This document shows positions 1-13,550 of a stretch of 64,000 nt of DNA, piece after piece. A program made the translations under genes and the position numbers. Position 1 is the stretch's first letter, and each line of letters opens with the position of its first letter. The stretch lies in contig MU278348.1 in assembly GCA_022385755.1 (NCBI GenBank), positions 2,609,470 through 2,673,469 of the forward strand, given 5' to 3'. The notes beneath the pieces were generated by a model, which saw nothing but the letters and a program-made list of their open reading frames with translations, was not told the origin of the DNA and made no database searches. This DNA comes from Trametopsis cervina. Lineage: Eukaryota > Basidiomycota > Agaricomycetes > Polyporales > Irpicaceae.

Positions 1-25
1 ATCGTATTGACCTAGATCCCTACAG

Positions 26-718
26 CGAGTTGTCTTACTAGACAGCGACATGATTCTCAAACGTAACATGGACGAGCTCATGGATCTCGAACTCCCATCG
101 GATTGGATCGCAGCAGCACACGCGTGCGCATGTAACCCACGCAAGCTGGCTCATTACCCCAAGGACTGGTAAGTCCCCCTTCACGCGTGTTCGAATTCAT
201 CGGATCATGTCGAATAACGTAGGATACCCGCCAACTGTGGCTACACCGCTGTGTCACATCCAGGCGGCCTCACGAACCCTACCCAGATCACTGCCGACTC
301 GCCCCGGCCGTATGGGCTCCTGAACTCCGGCAACGTCGTTCTCAATCCGTCGACTGAGCTAGCCAATAGTGTATATCATTACCTATCCACATCGCCGCTG
401 GTACCCACATTCTCGTTCCCCGATCAAGATCTGCTAGCCAACTTCTTCGCCGGACGGTGGAAGGTCCTTCCCTGGTGCTACAACGCCCTTAAGACTTTGC
501 GACAGATACATACGCCTCTCTGGAGGGACGAAGAGGTCCGCTGTATACATTATATTCTCCATCAGAAACCGTGGCACATAGCGCGTGGATCGGAGGAACC
601 AGACGATGTAGAGGTGTATAGCTGGTGGTGGAGCACTTATGATCGGCTGAGAGATGCTATGTTGGTGTCGGATCCCGAAGGCTGGAAGCTTGTAGATTCT
701 CATGTCGCGAAGGCATGA
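26..718 (+). CDS. GT8 glycosyltransferase (glycogenin-like), 3' part only
   Basis: This is the C-terminal part of a family 8 glycosyltransferase; the 5' end lies outside the window. Two exons are visible: about 26-168 (after an acceptor ending in tacag at 25) and 223-718, joined through a split Trp codon. The first exon carries the metal- and nucleotide-sugar-binding DxD motif in VVLLDSDMILKRN. The second carries the family-typical NSGNVVLNPS block and FPDQDLLANFF followed by WKVLPWCYNALKTL. These enzymes transfer a sugar from a nucleotide-sugar donor with retention of configuration; the acceptor cannot be told from sequence. No membrane segment is seen in the visible part. It ends close to the convergent KAE1 gene. 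Family assignment is firm; calling it a glycogenin in the strict sense would be over-reach. Confidence 0.82.
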
Positions 719-816
719 AGCTGTGTGTGGTGTGTTATGTTGTGATATTACAGTACAAATGTAGTACACCTAGATGATACAATACCCTCCCATGCAAAGA
801 AAATGGAGAGCGAAGA

Positions 817-2295
817 TCAGGCTCGCCAAGCGACGTGAACCTCATCAGTGCGGAATCTGCCAAAATGAATGTGTTGAGCTGTAGCCGTAACGTACCCAAC
901 TATCACGTACCTCTGTGTGCATCTGCTTTTCGTAAGTGGCGTCTGAAAGCCCATGCGGTAGCTGAGCAGACCAGCCTGCGCGATCATGATCCCGTTATCG
1001 ATACAAAATCTAGGTACGAGTCAGGCAACATTCTACATCTAAGTTCCCCTGTATGCATACTCACCTGTCATCTGTGGCAAAGACCTTGCCACCACGCTCT
1101 TCAGCCATGATACCCATCATATCCTGAAGGCGCTCGTTACCTACACCTCGGAGGTCAGCCACATCACCAACAACGCTGGAGATATCACTCACACCCGACA
1201 CCACCGACAATGAGCACTTCCTTGCTGCCTATGTGAGCCATGGCCCGCTCCGTTATCTCTACCAGCATCGCAAAGATGGTCTCTTGTAGTGAGAAGCACA
1301 GGTCTTCCGGTGTGATGATATCTTCCGAATCCCCTTCTCGGAGCTTGCCGTCGTGACGGAAACGTTTGTCCAGGGTGTACGCTTCTGTGGAAGTCAAGAT
1401 CCCTGACAAGCTCAGGTCCATTCCCTTTGTGGTATACGGTAACGGGAGTAGACGTTTCCCTCTACACACACGGTCAGAGAAATCAACACAGCTTCAGCAG
1501 AAAACAGTCCACCTTTTCGCCATTTGTTCGATATTGTATCCGGGGCTGGGATCATTGCTGAGGTTGATGACGCGGGCAAACCTGTCCAAGCAATTTCCTA
1601 CAGCAATGTCCAGTGTCTCACCAAAAATACGGTAGCACTGTTGGGAGTATGCGATGACTTGCGTGTTCCCCCCTGAAACGTAAAGAACTACGGGGTTCTG
1701 CGCGCCAGTGACCTGACGACCCATCTCGATGTCTATACCGTGGCAGACATGTAAATCACAGCAGGAAAGTGGTACCACTCCTGAGACTTACGACCGACAC
1801 AATGGTTCACACCGACGAGCGGTTTGTTGAACAGAAGCGACAAAGTCCGTGCGACCACTGCCACGGACGTCAACGGGGCACCCATTCCTGGCCCTATCAA
1901 AGGCCATAATCAGCTCTAAATGACAATTCAATACGTAGCTGTGTGTACCTTGTGTGAAGCATATGCAATCAACATTATGAATGGATAGCCCTGCATTCTT
2001 CAAGGAGTCATTGATAACCTGTATTGCCCAGTCGCGATGATGCTTCGCGGTGTCTCGCGGAAGGAAACCCTCCCCGGGAGGTGTGATATAGGTGTGTCGT
2101 ACGTTTGAAAGCACTTCAGTAGAGCCATCGGGAGAGTGCTTGATGATCCCTGCTCCGAGCTTGTTGGCTGATCCTTCCAGACCAAGTGCAATGTAAGGCC
2201 TTTCTGCTCACGGGTCAACCTCCTGTGCGCATATAAGCGCAAAATGACTGACCTGGTGCCTTCAAAGGTGAACGTTTTCTTATCCTGCTTGGCAT
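817..2295 (-). CDS. KAE1: KEOPS subunit Kae1, tRNA N6-adenosine threonylcarbamoyltransferase
   Basis: Kae1/OSGEP is the catalytic subunit of KEOPS, which attaches the threonylcarbamoyl group to A37 of ANN-decoding tRNAs (t6A). I join eight exons: 2295-2253, 2203-1949, 1893-1792, 1732-1513, 1461-1193, 1140-1065, 1009-911 and 856-817. They give a clean 367-residue frame. Visible signatures are [20 protein letters not shown] near the N terminus, the metal-binding NHCVGHIEMGR (its second His is rebuilt across an intron), the nucleotide-binding [12 protein letters not shown], and the C-terminal YRMGFQTPL and CTQRFRTDEV blocks. The length is slightly above the usual 335-350 because of a short basic N-terminal extension. 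The gene shares a 239 bp promoter with LYS1. The cytosolic/nuclear form is likely, since no mitochondrial presequence is evident. Confidence 0.93.
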
Positions 2296-2534
2296 CTCGG
2301 CGATTGTGTGGTGCTTCAGGCAATTGCAAGTATTATGCTCCCCTTAAGATGACGGACGGAGCGAAGTGGAAAGTATAGCAGCCGATCTCCGATTCGTCAA
2401 TCGACTTGATCTAATCCTTGCGCGCCTAACCTAGACAACTCGAGTCAGAGGTCAGGAATTTTGTACCAAGTCATAACGCCCTTCTCTTCGTGTTTTCATC
2501 TCTCAATCCCGTTCACTCACCTTATTGACTCAAC
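2296..2534. promoter_or_regulatory. Divergent promoter between KAE1 and LYS1
   Basis: Only 239 bp separates the two start codons, so both genes must be driven from here. It includes a pyrimidine-rich stretch (cttctcttcg around 2483) just before the LYS1 start. I see no strong TATA box. Confidence 0.6.
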
Positions 2535-3812
<1,278 letters not shown>

Positions 3813-4834
3813 TCGGAGTTCCAGTGCCGGCTCCCAAAATAACAATCCTCCACATTCTATCAAAAGAGTAGATGTTGTATGTAGATTATATGATAGAACG
3901 CGGTTCGCGCAGGTAACTAGCTGTTATCCGACTATCAAGCGACCGATATACCTGGCATCATATCCGCTTGGACCTCTAACCGAGAATCTAATCGACCGGT
4001 TCCAGATACAGTCGATGCAATGAGCCCCGCTGCGGCTTAGTTAGCACTTTGCGTGTCCTTCTATACGCTGACGATTTGGACCGTCGCCAGCCTTGGCCTT
4101 CGAGACGTTGCGATGTAGATGACATACGAGACGGGTGTAGACACAGTTGCGCAGATGCCGCAGTGATAGATGGCAAGCGTGACCAGAGATTCGTGTCATC
4201 AGTGATCCCGCACATCCCCCTGTAAACACCGTGCTTGCTGTGCTGCAGCCACGCAGGTTATGGCGTTATTGGCGGGGACAAAGCCGGATGATGGTGCAGC
4301 AACTGGATGAGACACGAACGGCGGGCGCTGTAACTCGCCGCTGTTGCAGGCACGACGCCGGTGTCGCGTTTGCGGGGACCAAGAGCGTCGTTACGCGAGC
4401 TGGTGTGCGGGCCTTCTGGAAGTGATGCTGGCTGGTCCATCAGAGCAGAGGAGACAAGGCGAGATGAGGGCTGGGTGATGTTGCTAGGAGAAGGAAAAGG
4501 CAGCAGAGATTTGGTTGCGATTGATCTCGTCAACGGGCTCACAGCCGCCCGCAGGAGGCCGGCGCTTGAGACATCCGTTGTGTGTTATTACCCAGACACA
4601 TCGCTCCTTCTTCTCTTTTACACCTCCCTCTATTCTCGAGCGTGTTATCCTATTCTCTTTCTTTCTTTCTTTCCCCCCTTTTACACCTGTTTTGTCACCA
4701 TAGCAAGCCTCTTTCTGTGCTTCTCTCTTGACATCCTATTCCCGTTGGTGCTGGTCGCCTCTTTCCTCTCGCATCGAGTCTATAACCAGCCCACATCGTC
4801 ATTCACTTCAAGGTCTCATCCAAGTTTACACAAC
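3813..4834. other. Intergenic, upstream region of the 4835 gene
   Basis: No supported gene. The last 250 bp are strongly pyrimidine-rich (for example ttctttctttctttcccc near 4657), which is the usual look of basidiomycete core promoters and 5' leaders. The rest shows no recognisable element. Confidence 0.5.
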
Positions 4835-6064
4835 ATGCTCGCTCTTTCCCCCGTTCCCGCGATTTGCGTCTCTCCTGCTCCCCCGCAAGAGCCCACCGTC
4901 GAGCCTTTCTCCTCCTTCTCTGCTACGCACCCTCCTACCCCTATCCCGGATTCTGACGGTTTCCGTCCCTCGCTGCTCTCGCCGCCACCCACTGTATCGC
5001 CTCGCTTCCAGAGGCAGCTCTCGCCACTTCGCCCGGCAGACGCGCCCTCTTCTGGCAAAGGATTGGAAAGGGAGAGGTTCGAGGAAATGCTCCGTGTCTC
5101 GAGAGAGAGGAATGCTGCTTTAGGTGGCAAGAGGGAACGCGATCTACGAAAGGAGATTGCCATCAAAGTCCACAAGAACAAGCAAGGTGAGCTAACTTGA
5201 TGGCATGCATGAATTTGTATTCGGCAATTCTGACATGTAAACCCAGTCGAGCGTCGCGCTCTCTTCCTTTCGAAAATACAGGCACCTCCTTCGCCCAGCG
5301 CAATCAACACGCCGGCCACTCCTCCCGAGTCCCCTGCTATCTTCCACTATTCTTTCCCCTCTCCAGGCTTGGAGTCACCATTGGCCGTCTTCGAGGCGAT
5401 GGTTACCGAAGACCCTTCCAAGCCTCCGCGTGAGACTTGGGTCGAACAGGTCGAATTCCACATGCCTGAGGAAAAGCAGCCTGTGCCTCCCCGATCTGCG
5501 TCGTTGAAGAGAAACAAGGTGCCTTCACTGGCACAAATCACAGCTCACTACACGCCGCCCGGAGCTGCAGTCAACACGTTGCAACCCGCTCCCGGCGGCC
5601 GCTTGCCTCAGTTCTTGGCCCGTGGAGCGCCGGCTAAGACCCGTACTTTGCCTGCAGATGTCGGCCGCCTTCACTTCCCTACTCGATCCAACTCGCCTCC
5701 CGCGCCAGAGCAGCCAAAGATGGAGATTCACGCTCCTGTCGCACGTCCTCCGATGTCCCCTTGCTCTCCGAAACTCCAGATCACCACCACCGTGGTGCGC
5801 CGCTCGTCTTCGCATTCTCCTACCGAGTTCACGGAGACCAACTTGCGTGCGTTTGACGCCATGCGCGCCGGCACTGCCCAGGCGATGCTGACTCGTCTCC
5901 GTCGCCGCACCATGCCTGTCGGTGCAATGATGGCGTCTCCGGCAGATCTGAAACGCGTTGAAGAGGAGAAAAAGATGCGTCGTCGCAGTGCTCCTCCCGA
6001 GATGACCCTTCGCGAGCGTAGAGGCTTCACCAAGCCTCCGCTTAACCTCCCTGGTGCTTTCTAA
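4835..6064 (+). CDS. Unrecognised proline/arginine-rich disordered protein
   Basis: I do not recognise this family. Exons 4835-5186 and 5247-6064 join in phase 1 to give 389 residues. The N-terminal 85 residues are Pro/Ser-rich. Residues about 85-130 form a charged, probably helical stretch (FEEMLRVSRERNAALGGKRE and RDLRKEIAIKVHKNKQVERR). The remainder is Pro/Ser/Arg-rich with SP dipeptides, suggesting phosphorylation by proline-directed kinases, and a basic tail ending LNLPGAF. No signal peptide, membrane segment or catalytic motif is visible. The start was chosen as the first ATG after the pyrimidine-rich leader. A role in nuclear or regulatory complexes is possible, but nothing in the sequence proves it. 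Confidence 0.72.
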
Positions 6065-7088
6065 GCACCCCCGAATAGAGGAACAAACCCTTGCATGGCT
6101 GGAATTTTCTCTTGGTTTTTACGATCCGTTCACATTGACAATGCGACTACAATAGACTCGTTCTTGCTAAATATTGGGTACTTGGCCCGGGATTCATAGC
6201 GGTTCAGTTCCCACCCTCATTACACACTGGACTCGTGTCACTGCTCTCGAAACTTGGCAACCTAATTATGTAACATATTCTTGTTTGGCGTTTTTGGTAG
6301 TTGTGGTCTGGTACCCGACTTGGGCAGGGAGGCGGGCCCTGGGGTTTCCCACAAGTTTAGATACTTCTACTACTACACAGGCGTCCACTTTGAGCCTCCC
6401 AGCCTCTTGTCGGTAGGCAGGACCTCCGAAGGAATGAACATTCATTTTACTTCACCAACTTTTCAGCAGACGACAAGGGCCCGATCTTTCTGCAAATATA
6501 CTTCAGGCGTGTCCCGGGTGCCGTTATTTGCAGCACGCGTCGGTGAAATTATGCGGCATGGCGCAGCTACGTGAGTAATCCTCCGCGGCACCAAGATGAA
6601 TCTCGCCGCAGGTTGTCGCGGTGGTGAAAGTAAATCGAGCAGGCCGTGCAGCGCTGCACGGTTGCTATGTATTGGTTCCGCAGGTGTCTTAGACACCGCG
6701 GCGTGCTCGATCACGGCTCCGGGCACTAATCTAGTTTGTCGGAGGATGCGCGGGTGGCAGAAATGCTCCAGGGATGTGGGGAGCCCTGCGAGGGCCCGCA
6801 ATTTTACGTATAATATTGGGTAAAATTCACATAATTTCCGCGGTAGGAAGAAACGGTTAGTGTATTTACTGAGTTTGGTAAAGCTCCTCAGTATGCGTTT
6901 TGAGTAGAAAAGTCCACCCAGGTTTGGAGTACATAAAATTTCCGCGTTGTCAAATCAGCTATTTCTCCAGCGGTTACATTTTCCCTTCTCGTCTCCTCCT
7001 ACTACGAGCATCGCAGATCATCCTTACATTCCAAGCTATATCGAAAGCCCTTCCGCCCAGCGGAGAAGTCGTTGACTACATGTACGTC
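6065..7088. other. Intergenic between convergent genes
   Basis: This holds the 3' ends of the 4835 gene and of Ies1 copy A. The open frames in it are short, overlap on both strands and lack coding character. Nothing else is recognised. Confidence 0.5.
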
Positions 7089-9081
7089 TTATTCCCATGT
7101 TACCTGCCGCAGTTTACCTTTCGGTTCAGAAGAAGAAGCGGAAGGCGCCGACTGCTGGGAGGTGTGGAATTGCGACTGCATCTGGTAGTGAGCAGGGGTA
7201 CTGGCGGCGGCAGCGCTTGGCTGCTCTGTCGGTGGGGGCGTTGGCTCCTTGCCGCGGAGGCGAGAAATAACGCGGAGACGGCGGTCTGTTCCAGTCGTTG
7301 GAATTGAGCAGGGAGCACTGACATAAAAACCACTACGGTGCGTACTGTAATCCGAGCGAACGTGCTCATCCGCCTCTTTGTCAGAGTCTTCTAGCGGATC
7401 GACCGTGTTCGCGACGTGCCAGGCATCTGCGGACATCAGTTCAGAAGCAACCCGACGGAAGCGGTGTGGCCAGTTCTCACGTTCTACCATGGTGCGCTCA
7501 GCCGGTAGGCCTTCAGGAACGCCGGGGCCAGCTACACACATCACCGAACGTTAGTGTACAACACAATCACACACGGAACTAGGCAGTACATGGTTGGGGC
7601 GCCGGAGCCAGGAGCGGGAGAGGTTGCTGAATCGGCGGTGGTTGGTATTGGGCGACATAATCATGGCCGTAGGAAGAGGCGCGACTGCCCTCTGTAGTCG
7701 ATGGGGGTGGCCGTTGAGATCGTATGCGACGACTGCCGCTGCTTGACTCCGGAGCTAGGTAAGTAGCGACGACAACATTGATCACTGCGAAATATGCTGC
7801 GCCATTCTGTCTGACACATACCAGAAAACCCTGACGCGGGGTACGGGGCGGGCTGAGGGGTGACGGCAGCCACTCTCTTCCTTTTATTATCCGCCTCCAT
7901 CTCGTCGACAAGCTCCTTGAGGAATTTGCTTCTCAGCCCACTCATACGCCTACCGAACTCGATCTCATCAGCCGGGTCTTGGTTCTCCCGAGCCATGTCC
8001 TCTCGACTAAGGCTTATCATCCTGGGGACCTTCCCCGGGCGTTGACGCGACCAGTCGTCATCGAAGGGATTAACAGAGTTTGGTGCGGAGAGGTAATGAA
8101 AGACGATCCATAGGAAAGCTTTTGCACGAGACAGAGAGGACAGGTTGATGGGCAAGAAAAGGTCAAGAAACTCGACGGGAGGTTCAAAATGTTGGTGGGC
8201 TATTTGCTAGGCAGCGCACTCGCTGTTAGGCGAGTGACAAGGTATGATGGGCTTAGTGCTTCTCACCATGGCATAGGTGGCATTAGACAGGACGAAGATG
8301 AGATTGACCACACTGGTAGGCGGGATTTGACCATTTCTCTAGCCGAAGAAGTGAGTCTCGATGGAACAGGGGCGACTGCGCAATGTGCTTACCGCCTTGT
8401 CGAGTATTTCGGTCGGCGTTGAGGGAGGTGGGGTCTTGAACTCAAAAGGCAATAGCGCAGCCTTCAGACAGTTCTTGATTCGGGGCGCGTCCTGGAGATT
8501 TCCGTTGGACTTCTGCAGCGAGGGTACGGGGTGATAGCTGCGCAAGGCGGTTTTCATTTCGTGAAAGACTGCGTGGGAAGAGCTGTTTATTAGCCTCGCA
8601 GACGGTGAGCGGCATCGGCACTGAATAGGCTCACATGCCATGGTGGTGTTGATCCTGCCAACATTTGTCAAGAGGGCAATCTTGGCAAACTCGATGGCAA
8701 ACTCGGGGGTGTCGACCATCTTGTCTTTCAGCACCTTTGAACATTTGCTAGAATTAAATAGCGCGTTCACGTAGAGGTCGCAGAAATTAACAAGCGGCTG
8801 GCCGGGTGCCATGGAGTCGACGAAGGCCTTTGTCGGGTCAGCGAAGATAAAATAAAGCAGGTCATACTGGATGTCTTCGCGTGTAAGTGGCTCGGCGTCA
8901 CCACGCTTGATAGGCAGTGTCTTGCGACCGAGGTACTGTGGTCTGTTCAGGGATTCAGGGTCGGTGCTCGCAGCACAGGTGAGACGGGGTGTGGGACGTA
9001 CGGTGTGGTAACCTGTTGCGGCACCCAGCCTTGTGAAGAGCCTGAATACGAGGTAGCACGGTCTGAACTGGACGAAGCCAT
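7089..9081 (-). CDS. Ies1-like INO80 chromatin-remodelling subunit, copy A
   Basis: It resembles fungal Ino eighty subunit 1, a component of the INO80 nucleosome remodeller. Exons 9081-9002, 8942-8635, 8568-8393, 8338-8267, 8206-7822, 7754-7590 and 7531-7089 join in frame to 542 residues; a possible extra 45 nt in-frame intron near 7308 would give 527. Conserved blocks in order are DAEPLTREDIQYDLLYFIF, NFCDLYVNALFNSSKCSKVL, VGRINTTMAFFHEMKTALR, YHPVPSLQKSNGNLQDAPRI, PPTSVVNLIFVLSN, HFEPPVEFLDLFLPINLSS and SRAKAFLWIVFHYL. Near the C terminus is RLRVISRLRGKEPTPPP. The start (MASSSS) follows a poor-coding leader. A paralogue with shared intron positions lies at 24610-26931 on the opposite strand. 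It has no enzyme motif; its role is presumably structural. Confidence 0.82.
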
Positions 9082-11062
9082 GAAGGGGGCCGTGGGGGAG
9101 GAGGTGCAATGCAGGAGTGACGCTGTAGTAACCGGGACAAGTGAAGGCGCCCGACTCTTCCGGAGAGGTTCCCTTATATCGCATTCCCTGCTTTAATCCT
9201 CGTTTCTGCACAACTCACGTGTGGCCTGGAATGCAAAGCATGTAAACGCTGATCATCAATGCATAGTAATCGATGGCCTACAGAAGATACCGCTGCGTTG
9301 CTGGCGGGCACAGACACGCCAGACGCTCCTGTACGTGGCGCAAGAGCACAGGTCTGGTGGCTGCCCACAACGGACAGATTATTCTGGAGAGGAGAGTAGG
9401 AGATGCATAGTCGCGTCGGCCCAGGGACGAAATATCAGAGGCGCAGCGAAAAATCTCAGCGGGAGCCATGCAGGCGGCCGTGGTGGCTGAATTATTACAC
9501 AGTTGCGATCGAGATCTCCGGATTCCTACTTACCTTCGCGGATGCAAATCCGCACGCTCCTGACATCAATTTTGTTCTACAACCACAGACAATTGCAACC
9601 AGCCCAGGCTAGTCCTCGTCGTTGTCGCAGACGTCGTACAGGCAATTATCGACCGTGGCGTGCACAAATTACAGAGCAGACAGCAACAGTACAGCAGCCC
9701 CTGGTGCTTCGCAGCCCGAATCCCTCCCCTGAGGCGCGTGTATCACATATCGCTGCTTGCATTTCCAGCTGCATCAGCCGTTCGCAGCGCTAGAAACCCC
9801 GTATACATCGCAATTAGTGCTTCGGCACTGATTGCGTTCTCTCATATTCAATCGATACGGTATCAGCCTCGGCGTCGCCTGCCTCCCTTTCCACAGTATC
9901 TGCCTCTGCGCGCACCTGCCTCGCATTCTTCCGACATCCAATTGCTTCACATGTTTCGGCTTCAGTGTCCCCGAGCCCACAGAAAATCCACGGGGCTAAC
10001 GTCCTTTGGCTTTGTTAGTCCCATACTACGGTAGTTCATCATCTCAAACGTCGTGCAAATCTCCGACTGACCCTATAGGCACGAGGAGCCGTACCGGACA
10101 GCCTGCTGTAGTCTTCTACATTTGGTGATATGGCCCTGCCTGCGCTGCAATGCACGGCTCGAATATCCCTGGCGGCTAATATATCGGTGAAATGTTGCGA
10201 ATCTTGGTCTATTCCGCAAGCGGTCTATGTTTCTGAGATATGGGTTTCTAGCGCATGGCGTGCCATGAGCGTCTGGGCTCATATAATGCATGGGACTGAT
10301 TACACATACTCAGCTTTCGAAGCCCACCGGATGACCCAAGACCGCCAGACTAGATCGAGCACAAATACAGAAGCAGTGAGTATGTGCGTCTGTGGCTATC
10401 CAGGAGAAGCACGTCGGTCTTAAGGACAATGCCACTTCCAATGAAAGGGGATAGTGGAATGAGCAAACGTCATGATGCTTCCCAACCCTCACGCCGGACT
10501 GCGCTGACTGTCGACGGAAAAGAACTGTCAAAATCCGAAGACATGTGGCTGCCTCATGGACAAGTACAGTAGCTGAGGGGAGAAAACATGTAGAGCTGTC
10601 AGACACCTCTGTATTGGGAGAACATGAGGATTTCATACCTGACAGCGGCCAGTAATGAGATGACAACACACGAGGCTGAGGCTTGGAAAGAAGCGTTGTG
10701 CCGTCAAGATGTTCTGGAATTCAACACGAGGGTAAATAATCGTGCTCATGGGTTTACGAAGCCACTGCGGCCCAGAATTCCGCAGAATGGATTTGTATTG
10801 GGAGGAGGTTGGGAGCGAATACTGAGTGTTCCTAAACAGAGCACAGTTCGGAGAAGCAGGATCAGACCATCAATGGGGCACGTGTCCATCGAGATGCACT
10901 GTAATTGCCGCGCGTCTAGCTGCCTCCCTCATCCTTGCACTCATTCCATCGACATTACTCTTTGTGACACAATCAGTTACCGCACAGGTGCGTCATGCTG
11001 TTTTATTCTGTTTCAAACATACTGGTGTTAATTAATAATTTGCTAGCACTCTTCACGAAGCT
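9082..11062. other. 2 kb gene-poor interval
   Basis: No gene can be supported. Several short open frames occur on both strands without splice-consistent coding blocks. The only structured element noticed is the hairpin at 9809-9836. The final part is the upstream region of TIM8. Confidence 0.5.
9809..9836. repeat. Inverted repeat with a UUCG-type loop
   Basis: Two 12-base arms (cgcaattagtgc and gcactgattgcg) pair completely, with one G-U, around a ttcg loop closed by C-G. On the + strand this would be an exceptionally stable C(UUCG)G tetraloop hairpin. It lies outside any recognised gene. Whether it is transcribed is unknown. Confidence 0.6.
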
Positions 11063-11423
11063 ATGGATCAGTTTGACGAAGCCACCAAGGTGCGTGTGAC
11101 GACTCTTCGAACCCAGGTGACACCTGTGTTGACCGCTCCGTTAACAGAAGGAGCTCTCGGCCTTTATCGAGACGGAACAAGCACAAGCTAGAGTTCACTC
11201 CTCAATACACTCCTTCACCAGCATATGCTGGGATAAGTACGTCGCAAACTACTACTACTCCGGTCGCAGCCAGTGCTCATTGCATTCTAGATGCGTCACT
11301 AGCACTCCTTCCACAAGTTTCTCTCGGTCAGAAAGAAGTTGTCTGGCGAACTGCGTAGACCGGTTCTTGGACTCTAGCCTCCACCTGGTGAAGTTGGTCG
11401 AGAGCCGTCGTCAAAACCCATGA
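11063..11423 (+). CDS. TIM8: Mitochondrial intermembrane-space chaperone Tim8
   Basis: This small Tim protein works with Tim13 to carry hydrophobic precursors across the intermembrane space. Exons 11063-11089, 11148-11236 and 11291-11423 give 82 residues, the normal size. The twin CX3C motif is complete: CWDKC, whose Lys codon is split by intron 2, and CLANC. The latter is followed by the Tim8-typical VDRFLDSSLHLVKLVESR. Each exon is too short to show up as a long open frame. The cysteines form two intramolecular disulfides after Mia40-dependent import, so no cleavable presequence is expected and none is seen. It converges on the acyltransferase gene. Confidence 0.93.
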
Positions 11424-11686
11424 AAGCTATCTGGTATCAACACACATTTGCCAACTCACCTCCCGTAATCCACGCAATGCCGCATCTTGCATGCACGCTA
11501 AGAGTACTACCATCCAACCGCTAGCCATGTGCAGTGTAATTCAAAACTACGTAGAGCGTCCTACAGAAACGATACAGTTTCATCGACCTTCCGGGATACA
11601 TGAGATATGCTACTCGTTGTACATCGTGCAACAGACAAACAAGGTATAGATAAATATATGGCAGTATGTCCGAAGGCTCAGCCTCG

Positions 11687-13242
11687 TCATCTTGTAAATT
11701 TGGAGAACGCCCAGCCAACGAACGCAGGGAGGAAGAAGCAAAATGCGTCAAGGGCCTCCCGCTTTCGCTTGAGGGCGAGGGGGATCTCGAAGCTTTGCCT
11801 TTCGTCCGCAACGAACGAGCCCGTTTCCAGATAGCGTTCCACGTCCTCGTCCTTCGCACGCCAGAGGTCACGGAGCCAGCTGTCAAACTTGTCCCTCTCA
11901 TGCTCGGGGATATCAGTCTCGACTGCCTCGGTCTGCGGCCCCTTTGACTTGGGCTTGCCGTTCGGGATGACAGAGGGGTTGCTGGCCGAAAGATCACCAA
12001 TGGGGACTTCTGCTGACACGCTAAATTTGCGTATATGCATGTGCACCTTCGGAGGAGGGATGCCGTCCATAAATATTGAACGCAGGGTATAGTAGGATTG
12101 GCCGTATTTGTAAGGCGGAATTCCTAGCATCGGTGTCAGCTGTAATATTTCGATGGTCATGGGTCGTGCTCACCTGGATAAGCTACAGTGATATCTATTA
12201 ACTGCAGGCTGGGTATACGCGGTGCCAGTGACCTTAACGAGTAATGGAGCCCTGTAGACCGCGGTAGAAGCATGTGTCTCATATCAGGCTGCACCAACGT
12301 GTGAGCATCGACAGGGGGTGGCAAATATAGTGAACCACTTACAATGCCCATCTTATCCGCGAACTTCTTGCTTATCGGTCTCGTGTCTTTGCTAACCAGG
12401 GTGCCTTCTGGGTACAATATGAGCGTGAGGGGTGTGTCCTTGTTCTCCGCATTCTGGCCCAGCCACGCGAGAGAATTGGCTAAATGAAGACGGTCCGACG
12501 CCCAAGAACGGCTTAGGAATATGAAGTTGTAGAATTGCATGCCCTATAATTTGGATTCAGCGGCGGTATGATGACTCATTAGATAACGAACGTACCCATC
12601 CGACGACAGGGACCCATTTCAGACTCTTCTTCAGAACAATGAAGACATCCTTGTAACTGCCCGTGAAGTATGTCAAGCACCATGCATACCACCAGTCAGC
12701 GTACATCTATATGATTAACAACTGTGGTTAGTACTCGCTTATACAAGTAGTGAGGTGCCGAGTAGCGTACCTGGTGATTTGCAATCACGACGGTCTTCTC
12801 AGGAAAGTGTAGCGAGAGCACCTTCCCAGACGCGTCTCGCTCAACGATGTCTTCTACTTCCTTCTCCGTGAAGCTTCCCGGGCCCTCTCGCTGGAACGAT
12901 ACATGCAAAGTTGTGGGGGCAAAGAGCTGACTGACTAGAACTGTAATGCCAGTACGCGCGCGATTAGCACTAGGAGTCACCACTGAAGTTTCGTTCATAC
13001 ATACCAATAAGAGTGGCAAACGCCCCTTTGCTATACCTGATACCTTCATCATACAGTTTCTGGACAGGCGCGAATGGAATAAGGCGTAGAGGTAGCAGTA
13101 GCGTGACTTGAAAGGCATGTATCATGAGACATCCGAGATTGAACACAATAGCAAACAAGATGCTGCGCAAAGTCTGTGGCCAGCCATTGCGAGGTCGTTG
13201 AGATATTTCGAGTTCGTGCAAGCCTGCTTTGCTGCCAGCCAT
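11687..13242 (-). CDS. PlsC-type lysophospholipid acyltransferase (Cst26/Psi1-like)
   Basis: It is a membrane acyltransferase that moves an acyl chain from acyl-CoA to a lysophospholipid or lysophosphatidate, probably in the ER. Exons 13242-13005, 12940-12771, 12706-12596, 12543-12343, 12288-12174 and 12123-11687 give 423 residues. N-terminal hydrophobic segments lie at about residues 19-50. Motif I is a variant of NHx4D, NHQMYADWWYAW, rebuilt across an intron. Motif III is LILYPEGTLVSK, followed by the C-terminal acyltransferase extension. A last hydrophobic stretch, FCFFLPAFVGWAF, lies near the C terminus. Architecture resembles yeast Cst26/Psi1 and animal LCLAT-type enzymes; the precise lysolipid substrate cannot be read from sequence. 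Confidence 0.86.
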
Positions 13243-13550
13243 CACAGCAGTCGTCGAAGGGAAGGATAGGATGATGTTGAGGAACAGTATTCCTCTAGTC
13301 TCCTATCCCATCTGTTCCCGCGTTCAGAGTGAGGTCTATGATGACACAGCCCGCAACACGCGGCGAATGGGTGTCTGAGACGCGATCACGGGATTGGCCG
13401 GCGGGCGGCCTACCAATACAGTCCTGACAATACGCCTCACAGTGTCAACCTCAATAAGTATTCAGTGCGTAGCGAACTCGCCAGGCGTAACACAATGTGA
13501 TTTTATGGCATCAGGTATCATGAATCTATTCGTACACTCGGGGTGAATCT
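13243..13550. promoter_or_regulatory. Upstream region of the acyltransferase gene, with a CCAAT box
   Basis: The 308 bp gap holds the acyltransferase promoter and the 3' end of the permease gene. An inverted attgg at 13393-13397 reads as a CCAAT box on the minus strand about 150 bp before the acyltransferase start, a plausible HAP-complex site. Confidence 0.4.

Noticed and set aside
835..1110. 91-codon + strand open frame
   Set aside because: It lies antisense to the last KAE1 exons and introns, which are strongly supported.
9503..10034. Overlapping + strand open frames with Arg/Ser-rich products
   Set aside because: No recognisable domain, no fitting splice sites, and a low-information composition typical of non-coding G/C-rich DNA.
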